Of a stretch of DNA of 64,000 nucleotides, positions 26,101-37,316 are shown one piece after another. The position numbers and the translations under genes are program-made. This DNA comes from Wuchereria bancrofti. Lineage: Eukaryota > Nematoda > Chromadorea > Rhabditida > Onchocercidae. The first letter of the stretch is position 1, and each line of letters begins with the position of its first letter. Where the stretch lies: the NCBI GenBank assembly GCA_005281725.1, contig SSBO01000012.1, positions 446,012 to 510,011 of the forward strand, in the 5' to 3' direction. The notes beneath the pieces are model-generated. The model worked only from the letters and a program-made list of their open reading frames with translations, was not told where the DNA came from and did no database searches.

Positions 26101-28929
26101 TTTCAAGGTAAAAAGAGTTTTTTCGATTTGTCAAGTAGGTATTTTAAAAGACATAAAAAAGAGGAATTGAAGGATTAAAGGATTCTTTCATTTCTCATTT
26201 TTTTTTTTTGCCAAATAGGTATTTTAAAGGTAAAGGAAAATTGAATAATAAAAAAATTTTTTTTTTTGAATCGACTGGGATATTAATTCCTTTCACTTTT
26301 TTTTATTATTTCCTCTTATTTTTCCCAACAGAAAACATTAATTTAAAGAAAGAAAAGAGTTATCAAGAAAAGTGTATTAAGCTGAAAAAAATATAAAATT
26401 TGGAATTGTTAAATATTTTGAATATTTCAAGAAAACTTTGAAACTTAGATTGGAATTACTAAAAAATAAGGCATAAAATTTGCAACATTGGTTAGTTGGC
26501 TTGAAAATTTTTAGCTTTTCTAGTTTTTTTTCTTTTAAAAATTTTTACAACAGCTAAAAATTTTTCACAAAACTGTTGAAATATTTACTGTACTGAGTTG
26601 AAATGTTGATGATAGAACGTGACCTGACTAATTCATTTGAAATGTTGACCTTACTTAGAACGTGACCTGACTAATTCATTTGAAATGTTGACCATAGTTA
26701 GAACGTGACTTGACTAATTCATTTGAAATGTTGACGTTGGTTAGAACGTGACCTGACTAATTCATTTGAAATGTTGACGTTACTTAGAACGTGACCTGAC
26801 TAATTCATTTGAAATGTTGACCTTAGTTAGAACGTGACTTGACTAATTCATTTGAAATGTTGACGTTGGTTAGAACGTGACCTGACTAATTCATTTGAAA
26901 TGTTGACGTTGGTTAGAACGTGACCTGACTAATTCATTTGAAATGTTGACGTTACTTAGAACGTGACCTGACTAATTCATTTGAAATGTTGACGACATTG
27001 AGAGTGTGAGTAATTAAATTGAAATGTTGGTTAAAATATGCTAGCATCGTTGTCTGTTTCTTTAATTCCTTCGCCCTAATCTAAACAAACCATTTTTAAG
27101 TGTGAATTTGTTTACAATAAGTAAATTCTCAATATAATCAATTCCTTTCACTTTTCACTCATAAGAAGGGTTAAGATTCCGATTTCAATTGTAAATAGAC
27201 GATGTAAAATGATTTTTGTACGTGAAAAATAAGATTTTATGGGAAGAAATGATAGAATTGGCTATGAAATGCACAGATTTTATTGCAGTTAAAAAATCCA
27301 GCATTTCTTTTCCATTTAAAATATGTTTAAAATTATTGATGTTAATTAATAACTATAATGAATTTGGTTTTTTTTTTCCTTAAATATTTGTTCCTAACAG
27401 TAAAATTTTTTTGTTAGCTTTAATAAATTTCTCTAACTACTTCAAATTTTTAATTTGGTCAAAAATAAATTTTAGGTTGGAAAGCTTTCAATGTTTATTA
27501 GTTAACCTAGAAAAAAAAAGAATTAAAAACAAAAGAAGAATGAGAAATTTTGATGAAAAAATGGTGAAATTCAGAATTCAAAGCGCAAATGACGGAAAAT
27601 ATAATTAGTCATTTTTTGATTCTCAAATTAGAAATGTTTTGAAAAATATGCAAATTTCGATCCACTTTACCAATTTCTAGATCATTAATTACAACTAACA
27701 TATATATATTATTTACTCTATTTGTATCACATTTCTTATACCGTACACTAAAATGGGGTCAAATGTCAAATGTCATATATCATATATCACTTATGTCCCA
27801 GTAACTGATATTTTCCATCATTAACAAAACTATACGTAGTAAACAGAAGTGAAAATTTCAGGTCAAATAAAAAAAATTTAATTTAAGAACAAAAAGTAAT
27901 AAAAAAAATAATAAGTGAATAATTGTTCTGTTGATTAAATATTTGAACAAAAAAAAAAATATTTAAATAATTTTCTGCTGCTAGCTATTTAGAGCAAAAA
28001 CTGATTATTGATTAAATGAATTTGTAGAATTAAGACTTTTTGTTGTAAGAAAAAAATGACTGTTATTGATTTTAACTATTTAATAATTAAAACAAGAATT
28101 AATTATTAATTAAATGGATCAAAATAAAAATTTTTCCTATAAGAAAAACATGAATATTGTTGATTTAAATATTTAATAATTATTTTTAATACGCATCAGC
28201 AACAATAGCTTAAAGTGACTTAGAAACTTTCATCGCTTTTTCTACTTTATAAAATTGTTAACAATAATAATATCCTTTTTTTTCTTCAATTTCTCTTTTT
28301 TATTTCCTAAAATTTTTGCTTTCTAATTAAATGAAAAAAAAAAATAAAAAAATTTCTAATTAAATAAATCAATTATTTGTTTAATTTGAAAAAAAAGAAA
28401 TATCAACAATTATGGCATTATTCCAACTTAAGTACCATAACATTACACTCGTCTGTGAAAATTCTAAAAATTTGCCAAAATAATAAGTATGATGGCATCA
28501 ATTAATATTACTAGCAACAGTAATAGTAAAATAATAATAATAATAATAAAACTAATACTTGATAATTGAAACAACAACGATAACAACAATAATCAGGAAT
28601 AAATTAGTGTTTTTTTTTATTATTATTAACTGACTAATAAATAATGAAAATAATATTGATAATAATGACAATAATAATAATAAAAGTAATGACGATAATA
28701 ATAATTAATAATAATAAAATTTTATCCAACGCGTGGTAAACAAATGATAAATGGTAATTACGAAGTAATGAAAGTATACTATCAACAAATGATTAAGCGA
28801 TAAACAGCAACCAACCTTAGCAAGTTGTTCTATTGCACCGATTATAGCACTAGCGTTATCACTATCATCATTATCACTGATATCACTGGTATCATTACTT
28901 GGACAGAAGTTGCTACTTGAATCGAGCAT
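17119..28929 (-). CDS. trak-1: TRAK/Milton/HAP1-family kinesin-mitochondria adaptor (14 exons)
   Basis: Family role: links kinesin/dynein to mitochondria through Miro on the outer membrane. Exons, 5' to 3' on the minus strand: 28929-28816 (from ATG), 23175-23102, 22721-22587, 22067-22041, 21433-21361, 20923-20828, 20437-20324, 20127-19955, 19305-19183, 18976-18793, 18304-18104, 17962-17777, 17602-17519, 17388-17119. Phases agree and give 617 residues. The HAP1 N-terminal coiled coil is clear: KEKKFAFAAELGRSLL, NEFLEEAL, VQLRHDLQARSNLLHFY, LQERYTEVLAMLRDANEEL, YDSLASEIEAS. Further on, GPKMGEPGRPGTRDLE followed by LNIRRQ matches the Milton-type motif of vertebrate TRAK (GKPGVPG...L.LRRQ). The first exon has an acceptor (TTGCAG) 29 nt before the ATG, so it may be trans-spliced or joined to upstream non-coding exons. 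The protein is shorter than vertebrate TRAK (about 950) and lacks the conserved residues just before the coiled coil. Exon 4 is only 27 nt. Confidence 0.9.
19256..19545 (-). repeat. About 33-36 bp coding-type minisatellite at the 5' edge of trak-1 exon 9
   Basis: On the minus strand, units read GAT TTA AGG ACT AGC ATT CCT GAT TTA..., i.e. DLRTSIPDL(H/L)S. About eight units or part-units are visible. Only the last two (19234-19305) are in frame with exon 9. Two units upstream have lost five bases (CCTTCT directly before AAGGAC) and run into stops. Each unit carries TTTAAG|GAC, which is usable as a splice acceptor. Confidence 0.85.
20680..20712. repeat. AAGT microsatellite in a trak-1 intron
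   Basis: Tandem AAGT units (about six), then degenerate copies to about 20735. Confidence 0.9.
23029..23081. repeat. GA-rich microsatellite in trak-1 intron 2 side sequence
   Basis: Run of GAGAGAGAGAGAGG and AGAGAAAG units just 3' of the 23102-23175 exon. Confidence 0.85.
24208..24260. repeat. GA/GAAA microsatellite
   Basis: Purine-only stretch of AGAGAG and AAAGAG units. Confidence 0.9.
26030..26235. repeat. Spaced repeat around T-tract plus CAA(G/A)TAGGTATTT
   Basis: Four copies of a T-tract followed by CAAGTAGGTATTTCAAGG-like sequence (starting near 26044, 26091, 26132 and 26211), diverged and unevenly spaced at 41-80 bp. Confidence 0.8.
26606..27003. repeat. 43-bp minisatellite, about nine copies
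   Basis: Copies of GAACGTGACCTGACTAATTC followed by ATTTGAAATGTTGAC and a variable 8-9 nt end, starting at 26615, 26658, 26701 and every 43 bp to 26959. Copies 1-3 and 4-6 share the same order of variants, suggesting a 129-bp higher-order unit. There are no unique spacers, so it is not a CRISPR array. Confidence 0.95.
28515..28715. repeat. TAA/ATA-rich simple repeats
   Basis: AATAATAAT tracts interrupted by GACAATAAT, ending about 100 nt before the first coding exon of trak-1. Confidence 0.85.
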
Positions 28930-28958
28930 CTGATGCCGCACACGACAAGCGCGCACTC

Positions 28959-28961
28959 CTG
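28959..28961 (-). promoter_or_regulatory. 3' splice acceptor just upstream of the trak-1 start codon
   Basis: TTGCAG|GAGTGC on the minus strand, with 29 nt of leader before ATG CTC GAT. This spacing suits spliced-leader trans-splicing in nematodes, or a cis acceptor for a distant 5' exon. No stop lies between the acceptor and the ATG in that frame, so extra N-terminal coding sequence is not excluded. Confidence 0.5.
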
Positions 28962-31900
28962 CAAAAATATCAAAAATAATTAGGAATTTAAAAATAAGCA
29001 CATTTTATATGCAAATTTGGAAACGGCAAAACAGAACGTATGCTTTAAAAAAATATGAAAATTGAAGAATTTACACTTCTAAAATTCATAAAATATTTTA
29101 ACTATTAATCATAAGTATTAATTAATAGAAAGTTAAAAATTAAATATTTTTTTTTCTGATTAAATAGGCTTGGATTTTCATTTGGTTCTTTATATTTTAA
29201 TTATTCTTCCATCTTTTTTTTTCTAATATAATTATCAAATTTTTGAATTTTTAGCAATTTAATTAGGTTCTAATTAATTCTGTCAAATTCATAAAATGCA
29301 TTAAAATGATAAAATTATCACAATGTATGCAATCAGGTATTAAAGAAAGAATGTGTTCCGGAATGATAAGAAAACACCAAACCGGTCAGTCAACAAATAT
29401 CACGTATGAGTCAACGGATTAGTGCAAACAAAATGTTTATTACACAACAATAAAAGCAACGGATTAAATATTAAAAGATTTATTAATATATTGAAAAGTT
29501 TTAGTATGCGATAAACAATTTATAATAGAATTTCAAATTTTCCACTATACAAATTTAATATGATTTCTATTACATTAATTTCAATTTTAGGTAATAATTA
29601 AATTTCAAATTTAAAGGAATAAAAAAAAAGAAGTGATTTTATCATTTTCACTTTGTTAGTATTCGAATGTGTTTGGAGTAGGCATATCAGTCTAATTTTT
29701 GCAATTAAATTAAACCAAGAAAATAATAATAGTTAACTTATTGCTTATCAGACGGTAAATTTTTATCATTATAAAAATAATTTCAATAATTTTTATTTTA
29801 TTATAAAAATTTCGTTTTTTTTTTTCTACTAATATAAGAAATACTTTATACACCTAAAATATCTACTTCGGTTGCTTGGATACGAAAGAAAAAGAAAATC
29901 ATTTTAGTTGGTTTCCTTATTAAGTATAATTTCTTTCTCATTTAGTTATGAAATAACTCAATAATCAAAGTTTAAATTTAATGTTTTGATTATAATTTGG
30001 CATATTTAATGCTTTCATAAAACAGTAAATTATGAGATGACTTTAAAAAAATTCCTCGAAAATACTGGATAACATTGCTAATTAATCATATGATTGTGCA
30101 AATTAATTAATTACACTAATTAATCGCATATTATTCATTGAACAAATAAATAATTCAGTAATTTCCTATAGAATTAAGCAAACAAATAACGATAAAAGGT
30201 ATAAATAATTAGGCTCGATACTTACTTAAATATCAAAAAGAAATTGAAAATATGAATTGAAATCTAAGCTTATTTTTGAATAAATTCACACTGTATAAAT
30301 TAATTTAATGTAACATTTTATTCTTACAGTAATACATAAAAATTTTTTAAAAATTATAATCTTTTAAGGATGAAATTTACATGAAAATAAATAATTATTA
30401 CAATATAAATTGAAAAAGAAAAAGAATGAAAAGAACGGATATAAAATGGAGAAAAATCCGATTTATAGAATAAAACTGCTAAATTAAATTCTTCCTATTA
30501 TCAATTAAAGAAAAAAGAAACAGAAATGTATTACTGATATACAATTATGTAATTAAACATTAAAAAAAGTAGAAATTACTGCTAAAATTATTTAATGAAC
30601 TTAATTAGAATTGAAAAAAGAAAACAGATAAAATTGAAAAGTTTGAAATCGATCAATTTAATGTAATTCCATTCCTTTTCTTGGCTAACACATCTACAAA
30701 TCCCGAAACATTCAAATATTTATTAATATATAAAAAATGCTTTAACCGTTTATATTCAATTTATCCATTAATTTAAAAAGGAAAAAGAAAAAAAACTATA
30801 AGTTAAAAATGAAAGGAAAAACTCTTTGACATTAATGCAAATCAACTAATTATCCATTTATGCTGTTACATGCAATTTAAAACAGTAAATATTATGCCTA
30901 ATTCATAATTTTAAATCTTAAAAAGAAAAAAATCAAAAAAATTAAAAATCTAAAAGTTTAAAATTTTGATTTTTTTTAAATAACTAGTTTTAATATAGCA
31001 ATTTAGGCAACAAAAAAACATTAAAAGTGTATATGGTCGAAAAGTTAGCTGATAAGTGATAATGTTAATGATAAAGGTGAGAAAAAGAAAGAAAGAGGAA
31101 GAAGAAAAGGAAGGAAGAAAAAAGGATAACTAACTAAAATAATTCTATAAATTCATTGAAACCGAACAGAATTATTTGTTATCATTTGCTAAAAAATTTT
31201 TGAAAATTTCTCGTTGTGCACTAAAAAAACTAATTAAATTTTTAAATTTTTATTAAAAAGTACATAGCAACCATTTCACCAATTACATATAATTGATGAA
31301 ATGATTTCAGAAGATTAATATAAAAATATTTGTTTATCTTTTTTTTTTTTTTAATTACATGTGAAAATTAGGAAGTTTTTCTCTGTTTTTAATTTATAAT
31401 AATCATTATTAGAAGAAAGTAAAGTTTAACAGATGTGACTAAGTTATTTAAAACAGATAGTTCGAGTAAATTTTCCGCATAATAATGAAATAGAATTTTA
31501 TTTTGAGAAAAAAAAAATTATTATAGAAAATATCGCTAAAGTACAAAAATTAAATGAATTGAAAAATATGCAATAAGCGAAATTTACATGCATTAGTTAA
31601 ATGAATTATGAAGATTTGATGATATTATATTCATAAATTTATAAGGTAGCAAAAGAAAAAATCAAAATTACTTAAAGCATTAAAAAAAAACATATTTTTT
31701 TTAAGGAAAAAAAATTTTAATTCTTAGACAAAATAGGACAGATGAAGGGATGAAGAAAATTGAAATAAAAAATATTGCTTAGATTTCACGCAAAAAAGTG
31801 CACGAATTTAAGGTATTTTAAAAATTGAAATTAAATTTATAAAAATGAATAATTTTTTTAGAAGTCTGTATCAACTTTAAAATTTTCTTCTGTTAGCAAG

Positions 31901-33356
31901 TTTTTTCTAGGAAAATAAATTAAATTTGAAAAGTGAAAAGAAACAATAAATTGTTGAAAAGATATGCTGATACAATCATATAGCATGTATAAATATTGGG
32001 ATTCCTGATTTCTGAACTGGAACATGTGACATCATTTTAATGCAACACTGAAAAGAAAACCGGAAAATGAAACCCAATCTAATATCGTTTTGCTTTGTTG
32101 TTTCATTAATTAATTAACATCTAATTGCCATTTATTTATTTATTTAATGATGTTCTCTCGTTCTGCCCAATTGTTTGTTCTTTTTTAGTTTTTAAATTTG
32201 AAATAATTTAAGAAACTTTTTGAAAATTTGAAGAAACCAGTAAATTTGAGTGATAATTAATCAATCGATTGAAAAAAAAAAAACGGAAAATTAATGAAAC
32301 ATGCTTGATCATAATAATGATAAGATATACATATGAGACAAGTAACTTCCAGTATAAAATTTACGTAAATCATACGTAACACAAGCCGTAACTTCACGTA
32401 ATTATCGCAAAAAATACATCGCATTACATGAATGATTGTTGCAAACCAGAAATGCATTAAGCATGCAATTATTTGCAAAAATCACTTCACGTAATTGCCG
32501 TATTGTAAATCGGAAATAGATTAAAATAAGAAATTTATATTTTTCCTTAATCACTCAAATAATGGCAAAAATATCATTCAATCAATTTGTTATTTGCAAC
32601 AAAAATTATTAAAATATTATTGTTTTATTTCAATTTCTCTTTCTTTCTTCATAATACAAAATTTTCACAATTAATATTTCTTCTTTCTTGATAAAAAAAG
32701 TTGCAATAATTTAATAATTTATCATAAAATTTGTTAAATGAAATAAAATAACAAAATGCTATAAATGATTTATTATCATCTATTATTCAATTATTACATA
32801 TTTTAAATGGAAAAGAAATTTTTTCATCTTTAATCTTATATCAAAAAATTTTTTAAAACGTTATTAAAAAAAAAAAAGCAAGCAACGAAGAAAAAAGAAA
32901 TAATTCTCAAAATTCAATAAATTTACAATAAATTAAGCAAAAACAAAAAGAAAAGAGTGAGAAAAAAGAATGAAAGAAAGAAAGAAAGAAATATTAAAAA
33001 CTACAATTCAATCAATCAATCAATAATGATTATAACTTTACACTAAATTTCGAAACATTCCTTCTTATCATTCTTTCCGATGATATTATCATTAAGACAG
33101 CTGATAGCTAGCTAATAGATGATATCAAACAGCTAGGAAAAAAGTCCAATGAACTGACTGTGTTCATTTACATTCATCCATCACTTTTTTAAACACATTT
33201 CTTTGTTATCTTTCTTAAGTACTCTCACATTGCAATGAGATAAATAAGATTAATTACTGATAGCTAAATGTAACAAAATAAACAAATAATTTAATAGCTA
33301 AATGAATTAAATTAAAATCAATATTATTACAAATTTTTTTAGAGTTTTTTTTTTTT
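28962..33356. other. Gene-poor AT-rich sequence upstream of trak-1
   Basis: No exon with convincing coding content. The one distinctive segment is the ACGTAA-motif cluster at 32355-32500. The rest is A/T runs and simple AT-rich sequence. Confidence 0.65.
32355..32510. promoter_or_regulatory. Cluster of ACGTAA (bZIP-like) motifs
   Basis: TTTACGTAAA near 32362, ATACGTAAC near 32374, and CTTCACGTAATT twice (near 32391 and 32486) within about 150 bp, plus a TTGCAAA-rich context. TTACGTAA is the known site of PAR/CES-2-type bZIP factors. An enhancer role is inferred. Confidence 0.35.
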
Positions 33357-35354
33357 CAAGCAATGAATTTATTATTATATATGATTGTTTTATTTTAGTT
33401 TTCTTTTTAATTTTAGCATTTTTTTTAGTATATTATGGCTTAATAATTCATTGCTGAAAAGAGAATTTTAGAAAAACAATGAAAAAATCATCAATTTATT
33501 TCTCTTTTTTTCTAATTCGTTTTTTTCTTTTGTTTTTTTATTCTAACAGGAATGAAAACAACAAATGATTAAAAAGGAAAAATGAATATTCCTTATTTAT
33601 TTCTCTCTCTCCCTCTCCCTCTCTCTCTCTCTCCTTCCAACTTGCTTTTTCTTTACGTATAAAGTAGTGGATAAGATAAAGTTTAGTAATAATTGTATAA
33701 AAATGAAAATATTACAATTTAGAAGAAATTATAATAAATGTTAGAATGATTAAATGATAGATAATATTATCTTAAATACGATAACCTTTCTTCTCTTTTC
33801 ATAAATATTATCAGTGATATATATCATCGATCAAATATTATTCCATTCATTTGACATATTTGATTAATTGATTATATAGAAAATGGTTATTAATGAAATT
33901 AACATCGTAATTATATCCAAACAGAACTAAAAACAAAAGCTTTTTATTTTCTTGCAAATTCAATTTGTTGTCTTTTTTCAAAAAAAAAAAATAAATAAAT
34001 AAAAAAAACAAGAAAGACTGTTTTTTTTTTCTTTTTTTTTTTGAACAAATTTATAAAAAAATTAAAACTTTGATGAAATATTAATTTCTTTTATCTCAGT
34101 TAATCTCAAACAAATTCATATGATATGAATTTTGGATTAATATTACTTTTTACTTTTCCAAATTTTGCAAAAATATTACACATATAAATAGAAATAAGCA
34201 GAAGAGGTAAAAAAAAGAGAGAGAAAAGGACAGAGAGAGTGAGAGAAAAAAAAAAGAAAGCTTCTCGAAAAACTTTTAAAATATTACTACTAAGCAAAAT
34301 ATGAACTTTAACAGCATTAGCCTCTCGAACTACTTACCATTCTTTTTTTTTTTTTCAAGCAATGAATTTATTATTATATATGATTGTTTTATTTTAGTTT
34401 TCTTTTTAATTTTAGCATTTTTTTTAGTATATTATGGCTTAATAATTCATTGCTGAAAAGAGAATTTTAGAAAAACAATGAAAAAATCATCAATTTATTT
34501 CTCTTTTTTTCTAATTCGTTTTTTTCTTTTGTTTTTTTATTCTAACAGGAATGAAAACAACAAATGATTAAAAAGGAAAAATGAATATTCCTTATTTATT
34601 TCTCTCTCTCCCTCTCCCTCTCTCTCTCTCTCCTTCCAACTTGCTTTTTCTTTACGTATAAAGTAGTGGATAAGATAAAGTTTAGTAATAATTGTATAAA
34701 AATGAAAATATTACAATTTAGAAGAAATTATAATAAATGTTAGAATGATTAAATGATAGATAATATTATCTTAAATACGATAACCTTTCTTCTCTTTTCA
34801 TAAATATTATCAGTGATATATATCATCGATCAAATATTATTCCATTCATTTGACATATTTGATTAATTGATTATATAGAAAATGGTTATTAATGAAATTA
34901 ACATCGTAATTATATCCAAACAGAACTAAAAACAAAAGCTTTTTATTTTCTTGCAAATTCAATTTGTTGTCTTTTTTCAAAAAAAAAAAATAAATAAATA
35001 AAAAAAACAAGAAAGACTGTTTTTTTTTTCTTTTTTTTTTTGAACAAATTTATAAAAAAATTAAAACTTTGATGAAATATTAATTTCTTTTATCTCAGTT
35101 AATCTCAAACAAATTCATATGATATGAATTTTGGATTAATATTACTTTTTACTTTTCCAAATTTTGCAAAAATATTACACATATAAATAGAAATAAGCAG
35201 AAGAGGTAAAAAAAAGAGAGAGAAAAGGACAGAGAGAGTGAGAGAAAAAAAAAAGAAAGCTTCTCGAAAAACTTTTAAAATATTACTACTAAGCAAAATA
35301 TGAACTTTAACAGCATTAGCCTCTCGAACTACTTACCATTCTTTTTTTTTTTTT
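33357..35354. repeat. 999-bp perfect tandem duplication (two copies)
   Basis: Copy 1 is 33357-34355 and copy 2 is 34356-35354. I saw no mismatch reading the two copies line by line. Both copies end in, and the first is preceded by, a T-tract of 12-13 nt, so the tracts mark the junctions. Each copy has a CT microsatellite, a GA-rich block and a minus-strand GAATG|GTAAGT donor. The 63-codon ORF on the minus strand in each copy is low-complexity and not called a gene. Confidence 0.95.
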
Positions 35355-35374
35355 GTACATTTACCCTCAAACAT
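35337..35374 (-). other. Possible upstream 5' exon of trak-1 (donor GAATG|GTAAGTAG)
   Basis: Minus strand: ATG TTT GAG GGT AAA TGT followed by a lysine run and GAA TG|GTAAGTAG, a near-consensus donor. Splicing to the acceptor at 28959 would put this ATG out of frame with trak-1, so it could only be a leader exon. The same donor is copied in the upstream repeat at 34338. Weak evidence. Confidence 0.2.
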
Positions 35375-35751
35375 ACGCTATCGATTGATCGATTGATTGA
35401 TCTTATAAAGAACAACCAATCAATCAATTATTTAATTGATCAATCAAAAATTTTTCTAAATGCTTAAAAATATTTAAACATTTTTTAATAAATTATAAAT
35501 ATATGTAACATATTGCACATTTTATCTAATCTTATATTTTGAAATCAATTTATACTTTTCTTTTTAACTGATTTGTAAAAAAAAGAAATAAAATATTTTT
35601 GCAAAAAAATTTTTTTTAAAAAATGTCAAAATGAAAAATTTCAATAAATTTATATGATACTAATTTTAAACAAATTAATTATAAATTTATTATTTTTTTA
35701 CTAATTTTTATTGCATCAGATGGTATTAACAATTCTAATAATCTTTAATGA

Positions 35752-35840
35752 TACATACATACACACACACATACACGCATACAAACACATACACGCATGC
35801 ACACACACATACACGCATACACACACACACACATACCCAT
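35752..35840. repeat. CA microsatellite with ACACGCATAC interruptions
   Basis: ACACACAC blocks alternate with CATACACGCATAC. It produces a spurious minus-strand Val/Cys-rich ORF. Confidence 0.95.
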
Positions 35841-37160
35841 AAATAGATATAAACATTTTTTCATTCTGTAATAGCTTAATAAGTTTAAAATGAAATAATA
35901 GTTGAAAATAACTAAAACTTTCAGTTACATGTAACAAACAAAAGTTTTTGCACCATACTTTTTATATAATTTTAAAAATTTATTCAAAATTTTAATTTCA
36001 TTTTATTCATTGGATGTGCAAAAATAAAAGAAACAAAAAGGAAAATGAAGCAAAATTGAATGACAGAAAAGTATATTCAAAAGTAAATGAAAGAAAAAAT
36101 CTTGACAATAATATTATAATCATTCATTATCACCTATCTTTAATGATAACACTAATGATAGCGACAATAAATATTATCACTATCTTTAATAATATCATTA
36201 AATTAAGCCAATGTATATATTAGAGAAATTTATATGAAAAAGAGAAAATATATTATTTTAGTAAAAAAAAAATTAGCAAAATTATAGTAATATAATTATA
36301 CAATGCATGCATATTGCGTGTTGCATTTTGCATGCGATTATGTAATGTTTGCATAATGCATGCAAGTAATGCTTGCTTACTAAATGGAAAAAAGTGAGAA
36401 AAAAAAACCGATATTTACCACCGATGAAAATATTTGTGAAAAAATTGCATTAATTTTAATGATACGTAATAAAAAATATATAAAATGAAAACAGGTTTGA
36501 ATATTTTTCCTCAAAATTGCTAAATTTTAAATTTATCTCATTTTAATAAGCCAAGTTAATGAATTGCGTTAGTTTAAAATCGATGTAGTCTAATTAAAAT
36601 AATAGGTTGAATCTCTTCATTAATTATCTTCGAACAATTTTAACAATATGTGATTACTCCTTAAATGTAAATTTCTAAAACGATATAACCACTAATTTAG
36701 ATCAAATCTTTTTAGTAAAACTAATATTTACAAACTTTTAAATTATAATTTTATCGAAATGTTTTACAAAAATCTTTTTTTTCATTCACTCCGGAATTTT
36801 TAACTTTAAAATAACATACAATTCGAAACAAATAAAATATTTTCAGGATAAATACTTGTTTATACAAATAATAATCATTTTAAATTTTTAGAAATATTTT
36901 TCTTTTCTTTTTTTTTGCTAAATGTAAATATCTAAATTGAACTTATTATAGTGTAAAAATTATCAAATTTGAAATTAATAGAGTAATAATAGGCTTAGGC
37001 TTAGGAAAAGAAAAAAACTTACTTATACGAGCATTTTTGAAATGGAATCAGTTAATATAGCTAAGTCTGAAGAGAAGAGGCTAAGCCTTAAAAGGCTAAG
37101 CTTATAAAAGCTTAACGAAAAATCTATATATCAATACGAGGAGCAAACATCCCACATATA
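35841..37160. other. AT-rich intergenic sequence with a GCATGC cluster and TTAGGC-like units
   Basis: 36305-36385 holds several GCATGC/TGCATG palindromes. 36990-37006 reads AGGCTTAGGCTTAGG, two and a half copies of the nematode telomere unit TTAGGC, and 37055-37110 has more GGCTAAGC-like words. No coding-like exon seen. Confidence 0.6.
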
Positions 37161-37316
37161 ATGACAATCGCAATTATTTCCTTTCTTCTTCTTCTTGTGT
37201 TTAAAATAGACCTTCCAAATGGTCAATTGGATAACTTACCCAAACTGAGAAAAGTGCCAGTGAGCAAAGAGCTTGGCTCATTTAATAATTTGTCATCATT
37301 GTTGTTGCCTTTGTAG
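37161..37316 (+). CDS. 51-codon ORF with signal-peptide-like start
   Basis: Intact ATG-to-TAG frame. The start MTIAIISFLLLLVFK is a plausible secretion signal, and the rest is hydrophilic with KLRKVPVSK and ends in LSSLLLPL. It stands out from about 15 kb of low-complexity sequence by being complex and less AT-rich. A TATAAAAG-like word lies near 37104. No family recognised. The same DNA can be read on the minus strand as a short exon with a good donor, so this may instead be a shadow of a trak-1 5' exon. Confidence 0.35.
   Translation: MTIAIISFLLLLVFKIDLPNGQLDNLPKLRKVPVSKELGSFNNLSSLLLPL
37240..37281 (-). other. Possible minus-strand first exon with consensus donor
   Basis: Minus strand ATG AGC CAA GCT ... 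GTT TGG|GTAAGTTAT: 14 codons (MSQALCSLALFSVW) then a near-perfect donor. Joining to the trak-1 acceptor at 28959 would not keep the trak-1 frame, so it could only serve as a leader, or belong to a transcript I cannot see. Confidence 0.25.

Larger units (their letters stand above)
23176..28815 (-). other. Large first intron of trak-1
   Basis: The 5.6 kb between the first coding exon and the KEKKFAFAAELG exon. It is AT-rich, with long A/T runs, a GA tract (24208-24260), a four-copy spaced repeat (26030-26235), a 43-bp minisatellite (26606-27003) and TAA-rich sequence (28515-28715). No coding-like exon seen on either strand. Confidence 0.75.

Noticed and set aside
26606..27003. CRISPR array
   Set aside because: Head-to-tail repeats without unique spacers, in a eukaryotic intron.
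34106..35296. Two identical 63-codon minus-strand ORFs
   Set aside because: Low-complexity reading of purine tracts inside the 999-bp duplication; no homology or splice context.
35716..35937. 73-codon minus-strand ORF with Cys/Val repeats
   Set aside because: Translation of the CA microsatellite.
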